DNA from: Trichococcus collinsii | Lineage (GTDB): Bacteria; Bacillota; Bacilli; Lactobacillales; Aerococcaceae | DNA: 64,000 nt | Direction of reading: 5' to 3' | Assembly: GCF_900107505.1 (NCBI RefSeq) | Contig: NZ_FNQH01000001.1 | Coordinates: 496,001 to 560,000, forward strand | Shown here: positions 27,470 through 36,413 of the stretch, piece after piece | Numbering within the stretch: position 1 is the first letter of the stretch | Layout: each line of letters opens with the position of its first letter | Translations under genes and position numbers: made by a program | The notes under the pieces: generated by a model | Database searches by the model: none | Told to the model about the DNA's origin: nothing | The model's input: only the letters and a program-made list of their open reading frames with translations

Positions 27470-30346
27470 GTGAAACGAATTGATAGAATCTACGAGTATA
27501 TCAAAATCTGCTCACAGGAGTGGACAGAAGTTGCTTTTGAACAAGGGAACGAAGGTGTGACGACTCAGGATGTTGTGACGCAGCTCGAAATCAAACGGCC
27601 CAATGCAAGCAGTGACTTAAATGAGCTCGTGCGTCAGGGAAAACTAATCAAATCCTCTGGGCGTCCGGTAAGATATGCGGATCACTCTTTGAAATGGCAA
27701 AAGCAACCACAAAAAAAGATGCACTCATATAAAGAAGATCAACCCACTCCAATAGCAAGGCCTAAGAGCGAAACACGCATGCCTGCTTCTGAAATTTCTC
27801 GTGTTCCCGCAACCCGGGAAGGAAATAATACAGGCATCCGTGAAACAAAAAATGAGGTATTTGCGAATGTAATCGGTTCAAAAGACAGTATGCGGACGCA
27901 AGTTGATCAGGCAAAAGCGGCAATCCTCTATCCTCCTAAGGGGTTAAGCTGCTTGATCACTGGACCGACAGGAAGCGGGAAAACCTTTTTTGTTCATGCG
28001 ATGTTTCGTTTCGCGCGAGCAAATCAAGTTTTTGCAGCTGATAAGGAGCTTGTTGTGTTCAATTGTGCAGACTACGCTCACAATCCCGAATTATTGATGG
28101 CTCATTTATTCGGATACCGCAAAGGTGCTTTTACAGGAGCAACAGAAACGACGGATGGGTTGATCCAACGGGCAGACGGCGGCATGCTCTTTATGGATGA
28201 AGTGCACCGCCTGCCGCCTGAAGGGCAAGAAATGATTTTTTATCTTCTGGATCACGGCACCTATAATCGATTAGGTGAAACCGATAAAGCCAATAAAGTC
28301 AATGTCCGTCTTGTTTGTGCAACGACGGAAGATCCCGCTTCCAGTTTGCTACAGACCTTTGTGCGACGCATTCCGATCGTCATTAAATTACCGCAATTTT
28401 CAGAGCGTCCGATTGCGGAACAAGTGGATTTGTTGAAGCGGATGGTCTCGATCGAAGCCAATCGAATCCAAAAAAGTATCCATGTGAAACAGGATGCAGT
28501 GAAAGCTTTGATCGGCAGCGTAACCTACGGAAATGTCGGGCAGCTGAAATCGAATGTCCAGCTTGTTTGTGCGCGGGCCTTTTTGAACTATATGAATTCA
28601 AGTGAAATAGCGATTACGTTGGATGAGCTTACACCAGAAATCCAAAACGGCCTTCTCAATCTGGCGAATAATCATCGTGAGCGCTTGAATGAACTCACTC
28701 GGATGCTGGAGCCCGTGCTGACGTTGGTGCCGAATGAAGGAGCGGAAAGCCCGCTGAAAGGCGATTCCTATGAGCTTCCTTATAATTTATATGAAATTAT
28801 TGGGAATAAGGCCGCGCTGCTGCGGGAAGAGGGGCTAGATAAGGAATCCATCAACCATTATATTACGACAGACATCAATGTCCATCTGAAGTCTTTTTAT
28901 CGTGATACGGGTTTGACTTTTGACACGGAGAAAAAGCTTTCCGAAATCATTGATCAACGAATCATTCGCTTTGCAAAAGACATGTTTGAGTATGCGCAAG
29001 ATCATTTGGACTATCACATCCAACGGAATTTCGTCTATGCGATGAGTCTCCACATCAGTTCGTTTTTAAAACGGATTCAATTAGGGGAAAGCAGCCGGAC
29101 GCTCCATGCAAGCATCAAAAATATGGTGGAAGATTATCCCCAAGAGTTTGCTGTCGCAAAATGGATGAAACAGGAGCTGCAAAAAGAATACAGCATCAAC
29201 ATCCCTGAGGTGGAGACCTATTATCTGACTTTGTTGCTGGTTTCATTAAAGCAAGACAAGGTCACCGGGCGAGTGGGTGTTGTGATTGCAGCCCATGGCA
29301 AGAGTACAGCAACGAGCATGGCGGAGGTTGTGACGACATTGTTGGGGGTCGACAATATTCGCGCTGTAGATATGCCTCTTGAGATGAAGCCCCAAGTGGC
29401 CCTCGAAAAAATTATTCATTGTGTCCAAGAAATCGATCGAGGGAGCGGCGTCATTTTGCTGGTCGATATGGGCTCGCTGACGACCTTTTCGGAAAAAATC
29501 ACGGAAAAAACCGGAATTGAGGTCAAAACAATCGACATGGTCACGACCCCAATCGTTTTGGAGACGGTGCGCAAGACGAATCTTGTTGAAACGACACTTG
29601 ATGAAATTTATCGATCACTCAAATCTTTTCGTGGTTATGCAGGCACCAACGTGACCACGAGAGAAGAGAACGGGCACACTTTAGATCGCAAAAAGGCAAT
29701 CATTGCGATCTGCGCTTCGGGTGAAGGAACCGCGCAAAAGATGAAAGAGCTCATCGACAAGCATTTAGAAAAATATTTTGACGTGGAAATCGAGGTACTG
29801 CCGATTTCGGTGATCGAAATAGATGAGCAGCTGGCAAACCTGCAACAGGAGTATGAAATCCTGGCGACAACAGGGATCGTCAAACCAAAAATCGATGCCG
29901 TTTTCATTCCAATGGAACATTTCTTCAACGGGGATGCCGAAAAAGTATTGGACTATTTAGTGGAAGAGTCCGAATCCTATGATGAAAGCGAGCTGACATT
30001 GGAAAAGGCAAAGCAGATATGCGTGGAATACATGACGCAAAGCTTTACTTTCTTGAATCCGAAAAAGCTGATCGAACCTTTGTGGAAGTTTAGTCTTTCC
30101 TTATTGAAGAATGAAGAAAATTATTCCCAAGCAATCAATCTTTTGATGCACATCGCGGGAATGTTTGAGCGGTCACTGCGCCAAGATACATTGATCGCGC
30201 CGCAAGAAGAGCTGGAAACGACCGAACAGACAGAAACATTTAAGCAGCTGGAACAGTCCTTAAATCTCCTGAGCGGCACCTTTCAAATTGAAATGCCGAA
30301 AGATGAAGTTTACTATCTGCAGCAACTGCTTGCCTATCAAGAATAA
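27470..30346 (+). CDS. manR: Sigma-54-dependent activator with PRD and EIIA-Man domains (LevR/ManR type)
   Basis: Transcription activator for the mannose-type PTS downstream. Order of domains: N-terminal winged helix (residues ~10-65); AAA+ sigma-54 interaction domain with Walker A GPTGSGKTFF (~167), the sigma-54 loop RKGAFTGATE (~219) and Walker B GGMLFMDEVHRLP; a PRD (~440-560); an EIIA-Man-like domain (GVVIAAHGKSTATSMAEVV, ~605); an EIIB-like part (IAICASGEGTAQKMKELI); and a second PRD at the end. PTS phosphorylation of its histidines is expected to set activity. GTG 27470 is preferred over TTG 27467 for its spacing to GGGGGA. Its own 3' hairpin overlaps activator-like repeats. Confidence 0.92.
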   Translation: MKRIDRIYEYIKICSQEWTEVAFEQGNEGVTTQDVVTQLEIKRPNASSDLNELVRQGKLIKSSGRPVRYADHSLKWQKQPQKKMHSYKEDQPTPIARPKSETRMPASEISRVPATREGNNTGIRETKNEVFANVIGSKDSMRTQVDQAKAAILYPPKGLSCLITGPTGSGKTFFVHAMFRFARANQVFAADKELVVFNCADYAHNPELLMAHLFGYRKGAFTGATETTDGLIQRADGGMLFMDEVHRLPPEGQEMIFYLLDHGTYNRLGETDKANKVNVRLVCATTEDPASSLLQTFVRRIPIVIKLPQFSERPIAEQVDLLKRMVSIEANRIQKSIHVKQDAVKALIGSVTYGNVGQLKSNVQLVCARAFLNYMNSSEIAITLDELTPEIQNGLLNLANNHRERLNELTRMLEPVLTLVPNEGAESPLKGDSYELPYNLYEIIGNKAALLREEGLDKESINHYITTDINVHLKSFYRDTGLTFDTEKKLSEIIDQRIIRFAKDMFEYAQDHLDYHIQRNFVYAMSLHISSFLKRIQLGESSRTLHASIKNMVEDYPQEFAVAKWMKQELQKEYSINIPEVETYYLTLLLVSLKQDKVTGRVGVVIAAHGKSTATSMAEVVTTLLGVDNIRAVDMPLEMKPQVALEKIIHCVQEIDRGSGVILLVDMGSLTTFSEKITEKTGIEVKTIDMVTTPIVLETVRKTNLVETTLDEIYRSLKSFRGYAGTNVTTREENGHTLDRKKAIIAICASGEGTAQKMKELIDKHLEKYFDVEIEVLPISVIEIDEQLANLQQEYEILATTGIVKPKIDAVFIPMEHFFNGDAEKVLDYLVEESESYDESELTLEKAKQICVEYMTQSFTFLNPKKLIEPLWKFSLSLLKNEENYSQAINLLMHIAGMFERSLRQDTLIAPQEELETTEQTETFKQLEQSLNLLSGTFQIEMPKDEVYYLQQLLAYQE

Positions 30347-30348
30347 CG

Positions 30349-30455
30349 ATACACTGCCTCATACACTAATGATAAATTAAAACGATACACTAAAACACTG
30401 TGGGTTTTAGTGTATTTTTATTGTTTTTTTCTCCGAGAGAATGAGCCATACACTA
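30349..30455 (+). promoter_or_regulatory. Five ATACACT(A) repeats: putative ManR upstream activating sites
   Basis: Copies at 30349, 30361, 30385, 30408 (inverted, TAGTGTAT) and 30448 lie between manR and the sigma-54 promoter. Sigma-54 activators bind repeated sites upstream of -24, so these are the likely ManR enhancer. The copies at 30385 and 30408 are the two arms of the manR terminator. Binding by ManR is inference. Confidence 0.6.
30385..30429 (+). terminator. manR terminator
   Basis: ATACACTAAAAC (30385-30396) and GTTTTAGTGTAT (30404-30415) form a perfect 12-bp stem with a 7-nt loop, followed by TTTTATTGTTTTTTT. Confidence 0.85.
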
Positions 30456-30457
30456 AG

Positions 30458-30474
30458 TTGGCACGCTTTTTGCA
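30458..30474 (+). promoter_or_regulatory. Sigma-54 (-24/-12) promoter of the mannose PTS operon
   Basis: TTGGCAC-gcttt-TTGCA matches the sigma-54 consensus TTGGCAC-N5-TTGC(A/T) exactly. It lies ~80 nt before the IIAB gene and directly after the sigma-54 activator gene; rpoN itself is in this window at 43.5 kb. Confidence 0.95.
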
Positions 30475-30554
30475 TATAGTTAAGTGTCTGGGAAATAGCC
30501 TACCAAGCTATTTATCCAAACAGTCACAAAATACATTCAATAGGAGGTATACAA

Positions 30555-31541
30555 ATGGTAGGAATTATCCTAGCAAGTCATGGGGATTTCGCTGAAGGCA
30601 TTTTGCAATCTGCTTCGATGATTTTCGGCGAACAAGAAAATGTCAAAGCAGTGACCTTGGCACCTAGCGAAGGACCTGACGATGTCAAAGCAAAGATGCA
30701 AGAGGCTATCGCATCTTTTGACAACCCAGAGGAAGTGTTGTTTTTAGTCGACTTATGGGGCGGAACACCGTTCAATCAAGCCAACAGTCTTTTCGAAGCG
30801 CACAAAGACACATGGGCAATCATCGCTGGAATGAACCTTCCAATGGTCATCGAAGCGTATGCTGCACGTCTAAGCAGTGAATCGGCACAAAAGATTGCCG
30901 CACAAATTCTTCCAGCAGCGAAGGAGGGCGTAAGAGCTAAACCTGAAAGTTTAGAGCCAAAGAAAGTGGAAGCGGCTTCTAAGGGGCAACAGCTAAAAGG
31001 CAGCCTTCCCCCAGGGACAGTCGTTGGCGATGGCAAAATCAAGTTATCGTTAGTTCGTTTGGATTCACGTTTGCTTCATGGACAAGTAGCAACAACATGG
31101 GCGAAATCAGCCGGAACCGATCGGATCATTGTAGTTTCTGATGATGTTTCAAGAGATGAATTACGGAAAAACCTGATCGTGCAAGCAGCTCCTCCAGGAG
31201 TTAAAGCCAATGTAATTCCAATCAAAAAAATGATCGAAATTGCCAAGGATCCTCGTTTTGGGAACACGCATGCGCTCTTGCTTTTTGAAAACGTGCAAGA
31301 TGTCGTTCGGGCAATTGAAGGCGGCGTGGAGATTAAAGAATTGAATGTCGGATCAATGGTTCACTCAGTCGGCAAAGTTGTTGTGAATAAGGTCTTGTCA
31401 ATGGGGCCTAAAGATGTGGAAGCATTCGAAACATTGAAAGCAAAAGGCGTTAAATTTGATGTCCGGAAAGTTCCGAATGATTCATCGGAAAAAATGGATT
31501 CGTTGCTGAAAAAAGCTAAGGAAGAATTAGCTAAGGCATAA
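30555..31541 (+). CDS. manL: PTS mannose-family EIIAB
   Basis: Cytoplasmic phosphoryl carrier of the mannose PTS. The EIIA domain (1-~130) starts GIILASHGDFAEGILQSA with the phosphorylated His at residue 8 and contains LVDLWGGTPFNQAN. A linker rich in Ala, Lys and Pro leads to the EIIB domain (~160-328) with the active His in DSRLLHGQVATTWAK. AGGAGG precedes ATG 30555. It is the first gene after the sigma-54 promoter. Substrates of the family are glucose, mannose, fructose or amino sugars; the sequence alone does not tell which. Confidence 0.95.
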   Translation: MVGIILASHGDFAEGILQSASMIFGEQENVKAVTLAPSEGPDDVKAKMQEAIASFDNPEEVLFLVDLWGGTPFNQANSLFEAHKDTWAIIAGMNLPMVIEAYAARLSSESAQKIAAQILPAAKEGVRAKPESLEPKKVEAASKGQQLKGSLPPGTVVGDGKIKLSLVRLDSRLLHGQVATTWAKSAGTDRIIVVSDDVSRDELRKNLIVQAAPPGVKANVIPIKKMIEIAKDPRFGNTHALLLFENVQDVVRAIEGGVEIKELNVGSMVHSVGKVVVNKVLSMGPKDVEAFETLKAKGVKFDVRKVPNDSSEKMDSLLKKAKEELAKA

Positions 31542-31562
31542 CAAGAAAAGAGGAGGTATATT

Positions 31563-32363
31563 ATGTCAGTCGTTTCAATTATTCTAGTCATCATCGTGGC
31601 ATTCTTTGCCGGGATGGAAGGCATTTTAGATGAATTCCAATTCCATCAACCGCTCGTTGCATGTACACTTATCGGACTTGTCACAGGTAATCTTGAAGCT
31701 GGTATTATTCTTGGCGGATCATTACAAATGATCGCATTAGGTTGGGCAAATATCGGAGCAGCTGTAGCTCCTGACGCAGCACTTGCTTCTGTTGCATCGG
31801 CAATTATTTTAGTTTTGGGTGGTCAAGGCGTAAATGGCGTATCTTCCGCAATCGCCATTGCGATTCCTCTGGCTGTAGCCGGATTGTTCTTGACGATGGT
31901 CGTTCGTACTCTGGCTGTACCGATTGTTCACATGATGGATGCAGCAGCAGAACAAGGAAATTATCGCAAGATTGAATGGCTTCAAATTGGAGCTATTGGC
32001 ATGCAAGGTTTGCGAATCGCGATTCCTGCTGCATTGCTTCTGTTCATCCCAGCAGACGCTGTCAGAGCTGGCTTGGAATCAATGCCTGCTTGGTTGACTG
32101 ATGGAATGGCTATCGGTGGCGGTATGGTCGTAGCCGTTGGTTATGCAATGGTAATCAACATGATGGCCACAAAAGAAGTATGGCCATTCTTCGTCATTGG
32201 TTTCGTTGTTGCCGCTGTATCTCAATTAACGTTGATCGCATTAGGAGCCCTAGGTGTTGCAATGGCCTTGATTTACTTGAACCTTTCAAAAATGGGCGGT
32301 TCTGGTACTGGCGGTTCTGGCAATACTGGCGATCCACTTGATTCGATACTCAACGATTATTAG
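31563..32363 (+). CDS. manM: PTS mannose-family EIIC
   Basis: Membrane component of the sugar channel. 266 residues with several hydrophobic segments (IILVIIVAFFAGMEGILDEF at the N-terminus, ASAIILVLGGQG) and the family segment HQPLVACTLIGLVTGNLEAG. The C-terminus is Gly/Ser-rich (GGSGTGGSGNTGD). AGAGGAGG precedes ATG, 21 nt after manL. Works with the next gene (EIID) as a complex. Confidence 0.95.
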   Translation: MSVVSIILVIIVAFFAGMEGILDEFQFHQPLVACTLIGLVTGNLEAGIILGGSLQMIALGWANIGAAVAPDAALASVASAIILVLGGQGVNGVSSAIAIAIPLAVAGLFLTMVVRTLAVPIVHMMDAAAEQGNYRKIEWLQIGAIGMQGLRIAIPAALLLFIPADAVRAGLESMPAWLTDGMAIGGGMVVAVGYAMVINMMATKEVWPFFVIGFVVAAVSQLTLIALGALGVAMALIYLNLSKMGGSGTGGSGNTGDPLDSILNDY

Positions 32364-32380
32364 GAAAGGAGACTGCAAAC

Positions 32381-33307
32381 ATGGCACAAAATACGGTAGA
32401 TAAAAAATTTGTATTAACTAAAAAAGATAGACTAGCGGTTGCTTGGCGTTCCACCTTCATTCAAGGATCATGGAACTATGAACGGATGCAAAACGGCGGC
32501 TGGGCTTTCGCAATGATTCCAGCAATCAAAAAACTTTATCCAGAAAAAGAAGATCGCGTCTTGGCGTTGAAACGCCACTTGGAATTCTTCAATACACATC
32601 CATATGTGGCCTCTCCAATATTAGGAGTAACACTGACTCTGGAAGAAGAACGCGCAAACGGAGTCCCAGTGGATGATGTTACGATTCAAGGTGTGAAGGT
32701 CGGAATGATGGGACCTCTTGCCGGTGTTGGTGACCCTGTGTTCTGGTTTACAGTCCGTCCCATTCTGGGGGCTTTAGGTGCATCCTTGGCCTTAACAGGA
32801 AACATTTTAGGACCTATCCTCTTCTTTGTTGCATGGAACATTATCCGTTGGTCATTCATGTGGTATACCCAAGAATTCGGTTATAAGGCTGGATCAAAAA
32901 TCACCGAAGATTTGTCTGGTGGAGTACTTCAAGATGTGACAAAAGGAGCTTCCATTCTTGGGATGTTCGTATTGGCTGCCTTGGTGCAACGTTGGGTTTC
33001 CATCTCGTTTGCTCCAATCGTTTCTTCAGTGAAACTATCAGAAGGCGCATTTATCGACTGGGAAAACCTTCCAAGCGGCACTGCCGGCATCCAGCAAGCC
33101 CTGACGCAGTATACTTCAGGCTTGTCACTGACTGATACAAAAGTGACGACCTTGCAAAACAACTTGGATCAATTGATCCCTGGCTTGGCAGCTTTGCTGT
33201 TGACATTACTTTGCATGTGGTTGCTGAAGAAGAAAGTTTCTCCAATCGTGATCATTCTTGGCTTGTTCGTTGTCGGTATCGGCGGACGCTTGATCGGATT
33301 GCTATAA
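32381..33307 (+). CDS. manN: PTS mannose-family EIID
   Basis: Second membrane component of the mannose permease. The segments STFIQGSWNYERMQNGGWAF and HLEFFNTHPYVASPILGVTL are the EIID signature, and the end is a pair of hydrophobic segments (LAALLLTLLCMWLL, IVIILGLFVVGIGGRLIGLL). 308 residues is normal. AAAGGAG precedes ATG, 17 nt after EIIC. A strong terminator follows. Confidence 0.95.
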   Translation: MAQNTVDKKFVLTKKDRLAVAWRSTFIQGSWNYERMQNGGWAFAMIPAIKKLYPEKEDRVLALKRHLEFFNTHPYVASPILGVTLTLEEERANGVPVDDVTIQGVKVGMMGPLAGVGDPVFWFTVRPILGALGASLALTGNILGPILFFVAWNIIRWSFMWYTQEFGYKAGSKITEDLSGGVLQDVTKGASILGMFVLAALVQRWVSISFAPIVSSVKLSEGAFIDWENLPSGTAGIQQALTQYTSGLSLTDTKVTTLQNNLDQLIPGLAALLLTLLCMWLLKKKVSPIVIILGLFVVGIGGRLIGLL

Positions 33308-33337
33308 TTTTCGGATGCATCAAAAATGACGATTATG

Positions 33338-33370
33338 AGGCTCAGGCAAACCTGCCTGAGCCTTGTTTTT
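33338..33370 (+). terminator. Terminator after the mannose PTS genes
   Basis: AGGCTCAGGCA (33338-33348) and TGCCTGAGCCT (33353-33363) pair perfectly and are followed by TGTTTTTC. ManO and the extra EIIB lie beyond it, so they are probably expressed at a lower level or from their own promoter. Confidence 0.9.
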
Positions 33371-33434
33371 CTTGTATAAAGTAAAGAGTGTATATTATAC
33401 TCAAACCAGACGAAAAGAGAGAGGGGCATATGCA

Positions 33435-33815
33435 ATGGTTGAATCCCTGAATGCAAAGGTTGATATGGCAGTGGATGGTACTTCTTATATGGGGTTGACG
33501 GACTATGGGAAAATTATGATCGGAGATAAAGCGTTTGAATTTTATCATCATCGTGATCCACGAAAGTTCATTCAAATTCCTTGGGAAGAGGTCGATTATG
33601 TCTTGGCATCCGTGATGTTCAAAGGGAAATGGATTCCACGTTTTGCGCTTCAAACAAAGAAAGATGGTACGTATACTTTTTCAGCCAAAAACCCCAAGGA
33701 CGTGTTACGTGCGATCCGCATCTATGTTAGACCAGATCACATGGTTCAATCATTGGGTTTCTTCGATGTTATGAAGAATGCCTTCAAGCACTTGTTCAAA
33801 AAGAAAGCATCCTGA
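33435..33815 (+). CDS. manO: DUF956 family protein (ManO)
   Basis: A 126-residue protein of the DUF956 family, commonly found with mannose-class PTS operons in Lactobacillales and described as a regulator there; its mechanism is not visible in the sequence. Recognised by YMGLTDYGKIMIGDKAFEFY and the segment IQIPWEEVDYVLASVMFKGK. ATG 33435 (MVESLN) is chosen because GAGAGGGG precedes it; the frame upstream to 33363 overlaps the preceding terminator region. Confidence 0.85.
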   Translation: MVESLNAKVDMAVDGTSYMGLTDYGKIMIGDKAFEFYHHRDPRKFIQIPWEEVDYVLASVMFKGKWIPRFALQTKKDGTYTFSAKNPKDVLRAIRIYVRPDHMVQSLGFFDVMKNAFKHLFKKKAS

Positions 33816-33876
33816 ATTGTGGCGGGAAATGTAGATGCATGCGGTTGCTGGATGAGCGATTTAAGGAGGTTCTAAG

Positions 33877-34374
33877 GTGGTAATGGATATTCGATTAGTA
33901 CGAATCGACGATCGTTTGATTCATGGACAGGTGGCAACCGTGTGGACAAAGCTAAGCAAAGCAGAGCGGATTATCGTCATCAGTGATGAGGTGGCGAAGG
34001 ATCATCTGCGTAAGACGCTCTTGCGTCAGGTCGCTCCACCAGGTGTAAAGGTCAATGTGATTCCAGTAGAAAAGTTTATCGAAATTTACTTTGATGATAC
34101 ACACAATAATTTTCGCGCGATGCTCTTGTTTACGAATCCTACAGATGTCGCACGAATCGTACAAAGTGGCGTTCAAATTCATTCCGTCAACATCGGCAGT
34201 ATGAGCTATTCAGATGGTAAGAAGATGATCACAAACGCAGTAGCGGTTGATAAACGCGATATTCAGGCTTTTGAGTATTTAAACTATAAAGGCATCCACT
34301 TGGATATCCGGAAGGTCGTCGCTGACAATAAAGTAGATCTCATGCAAGTGCTGAAAAAAGAAGGATTAGTGTGA
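33877..34374 (+). CDS. Stand-alone PTS mannose-family EIIB
   Basis: A second EIIB domain of ~165 residues, with the active His in DDRLIHGQVATVWTK and the family segment RQVAPPGVKVNVIPVEKFIE. It is clearly similar to the EIIB half of the IIAB protein in this operon but lacks an EIIA. It could phosphorylate the same permease or act as a regulatory partner of ManR. GTG 33877 is 7 nt after AAGGAGG; ATG 33883 is the alternative. Confidence 0.88.
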   Translation: MVMDIRLVRIDDRLIHGQVATVWTKLSKAERIIVISDEVAKDHLRKTLLRQVAPPGVKVNVIPVEKFIEIYFDDTHNNFRAMLLFTNPTDVARIVQSGVQIHSVNIGSMSYSDGKKMITNAVAVDKRDIQAFEYLNYKGIHLDIRKVVADNKVDLMQVLKKEGLV

Positions 34375-34384
34375 GCACATATTA

Positions 34385-34437
34385 AAAGAAGACACGAAGC
34401 GAATGGAACATCGCCTTGTGCCTTCTTTATTTTTAGA
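34385..34437 (+). terminator. Terminator between EIIB and cutC
   Basis: AGAAGACACGAAGCGA and TCGCCTTGTGCCTTCT pair imperfectly (G-U and one or two mismatches) and are followed by TTATTTTTA. It lies inside the spurious upstream extension of the cutC frame, which supports the later cutC start. Confidence 0.7.
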
Positions 34438-34468
34438 CGGAACGGTATACTATCCAGGAGGTGACAGA

Positions 34469-35101
34469 ATGCTAAAAGAAGCATGTGTAGAAAATTTTAC
34501 GAACGTCCCAGGAGTCATCGAGCGCGGGGCTAAACGGATTGAACTCTGCGACAACTTGGCAGTAGGGGGAACGACACCAAGCATTGGTGTCATCAAAATT
34601 GCAACGGAGTATTGCTCCGACAAAGATGTGTCCATTATCGTGATACTGCGACCACGAGGCGGAGATTTTGTTTATTCCAATATGGAAAAAGCCATCATGA
34701 TGCGGGATTTAGAAGAAATAATAGCCTCGCATGCCAATGGTATTGCAGTAGGGGCTTTAACCGCAGCCGACGCATTGGATAAACCCTTTTTGGAAGAAAT
34801 AGCCAAGCTGGCCTGCGATAATGGAATCGAACTTGCTTTTCACATGGCGTTTGATGAAATACCGGAAGATAAGCAAAGAGACGCATTATTGTGGTTGGGA
34901 GAAATTGGTTTCACGCGGATTTTGACGCATGGCGGTCCTAAAGAAAATACGATTTTCGATAACGCAGCCCACATTGCCGAACTTGCGGAAATCAATCCAG
35001 ACATGACAATAATGCCGGGTGGAGGCATTACGAAAGACAACCTCGCAGACCTTGCAAAAATATTGGAATTTACCGAAGTGCACGGGACACGAATTGTGTA
35101 G
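34469..35101 (+). CDS. cutC: CutC family protein (putative copper homeostasis)
   Basis: TIM-barrel protein of the CutC family, 210 residues, cytoplasmic. Signature segments are KEACVENFTNVPGVIERGAK, RIELCDNLAVGGTTPSIGVI and PRGGDFVY near the N-terminus, then FHMAFDE, RILTHGG and IMPGGGIT. The link to copper comes from early E. coli work and is weak; the enzymatic role is not established. ATG 34469 is chosen because AGGAGGTGA precedes it. A bidirectional terminator lies just after it. Confidence 0.85.
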   Translation: MLKEACVENFTNVPGVIERGAKRIELCDNLAVGGTTPSIGVIKIATEYCSDKDVSIIVILRPRGGDFVYSNMEKAIMMRDLEEIIASHANGIAVGALTAADALDKPFLEEIAKLACDNGIELAFHMAFDEIPEDKQRDALLWLGEIGFTRILTHGGPKENTIFDNAAHIAELAEINPDMTIMPGGGITKDNLADLAKILEFTEVHGTRIV

Positions 35102-35121
35102 GGGAGGGGCCTATCTAAGGC

Positions 35122-35158
35122 AAAGAAGGGGCTGCCTCATCGAGGTAGCCCCTTCTTT
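35122..35158. terminator. Bidirectional terminator between convergent genes
   Basis: AAAGAAGGGGCT (35122-35133) and AGCCCCTTCTTT (35147-35158) are perfect arms with A and T runs on both sides. It serves cutC and the minus-strand glycosidase-like gene. Confidence 0.88.
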
Positions 35159-35165
35159 ATGCATT

Positions 35166-36413
35166 TTAATACGTGTAGTTGTTCAATGCGTTCCACAATA
35201 GGAACTCGTTGACACCGGCATCATACAGTGCCTGCACTTGGGCATCGACTTGTTCTTTGCCGTAAGTTTGGTAGAATCCGGATCCCAAGTAGGAAGCGGT
35301 GAAGTCCTGCAACCAAGGACGGCTGGTTGGTGGAGTCTCAAGCGATGCAAGCAACTCATTTTCGACTATCATGTATTCGGATACCAATTCATACGGGTAC
35401 AGATCCGGCTTGTAGATACCAAAGTAATCGGTGCCCCAGTGGCTCGGGTAAATCATCGAAGAGATGACATCAACATTCTCGGAAATCTCAGGGAAGTTCT
35501 GGCCGATGCCGGATGCTTCGACGACAGAAGCGGTATAGCCGAAGATATCAACGGATACGTCCACGCCGTATGGCATCAGTTTTTCTTTCGCATAAGCGGT
35601 AAAGTCGGTGATGGCCTGCACGCGTTTTTCGTCGTCGGTCATTTCAAGATTCGCGTATTCACCCATGTCATAATTCAATGTGTCGCCCCATACTTCAAAG
35701 CCTTCAGGGAAGCGAACATAGTCGAATTGGACTTCCTTGAATCCGACTTTGGCAGCTTCGATTCCGACATTGACGGCGTAATCCCAAGTCTGCTTCAGGA
35801 ATGGATTTATGAATGATTCACCATTCGATGCGACCCAGACGGAGCCATCGCTTTCTGTGAAGGACATTTCCGGCTGTTCGTTAGCCAACAAAGTGTCCTT
35901 GAAGGTCACGATGCGAGCAATCGGATAGATCTGTTTCTCTTCCATCACGTCCATCAGCTTATTGACATCCGGGATATACTCTTCCGTATTTTCCTGGATG
36001 TGGGTATCATCGGAGTTGAAATCAGCAGTCACAACGCCCATGTCGTCCTTGATGTCGATGACCATCGCGTTCAGGTCGTTCGAATCGACGTACTCGATGA
36101 GTTTGTTGAATTTTTCTTCATAGCCGACCGAGTAGGCTGTCACATAGATCCCTTTGACGCCGTCAGCTGGATAGGCGATTTCGACGCCGCTGTCGTAGAA
36201 AAATTTCTTTGGCAGTTCCTTGGCGGTTGGTGTCTTCAAAAGCGCACCTTGGCGCAGCGTCAGCGCTGTAGTAGTTGTAGCTGCTGTGGTTTCCGCAGTT
36301 GCGCTTTCGCTGGCTGAGGAGCTTTCGGTTTCACTTGCTGATGCGACTGTTGTGCCTGATAGGAAAAACAATAAACTGGCGGCAGCGAGTGTCTGTTTAA
36401 AATAGGTCATCAT
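35166..36413 (-). CDS. Secreted putative glycoside hydrolase (DUF4015)
   Basis: Exported protein of 415 residues: signal peptide (FKQTLAAASLLFFLSGTTVA, cleavage near SASE), a Ser/Thr/Ala-rich linker, then a DUF4015 TIM-barrel domain (~80-415) recognised by VKGIYVTAYSVG, MVIDIKDDMG, IYPIARIVTFKD, VQFDYVRFPEG and MIYPSHWG. The acidic residues in these strands are the likely active site. The family is annotated as a putative glycosyl hydrolase; the substrate is unknown but cell wall or exopolysaccharide is plausible, given that the overlapping upstream gene is a polysaccharide deacetylase (TAATG overlap). GGGAGG precedes ATG. Confidence 0.85.
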   Translation of the reverse strand: MMTYFKQTLAAASLLFFLSGTTVASASETESSSASESATAETTAATTTTALTLRQGALLKTPTAKELPKKFFYDSGVEIAYPADGVKGIYVTAYSVGYEEKFNKLIEYVDSNDLNAMVIDIKDDMGVVTADFNSDDTHIQENTEEYIPDVNKLMDVMEEKQIYPIARIVTFKDTLLANEQPEMSFTESDGSVWVASNGESFINPFLKQTWDYAVNVGIEAAKVGFKEVQFDYVRFPEGFEVWGDTLNYDMGEYANLEMTDDEKRVQAITDFTAYAKEKLMPYGVDVSVDIFGYTASVVEASGIGQNFPEISENVDVISSMIYPSHWGTDYFGIYKPDLYPYELVSEYMIVENELLASLETPPTSRPWLQDFTASYLGSGFYQTYGKEQVDAQVQALYDAGVNEFLLWNALNNYTY

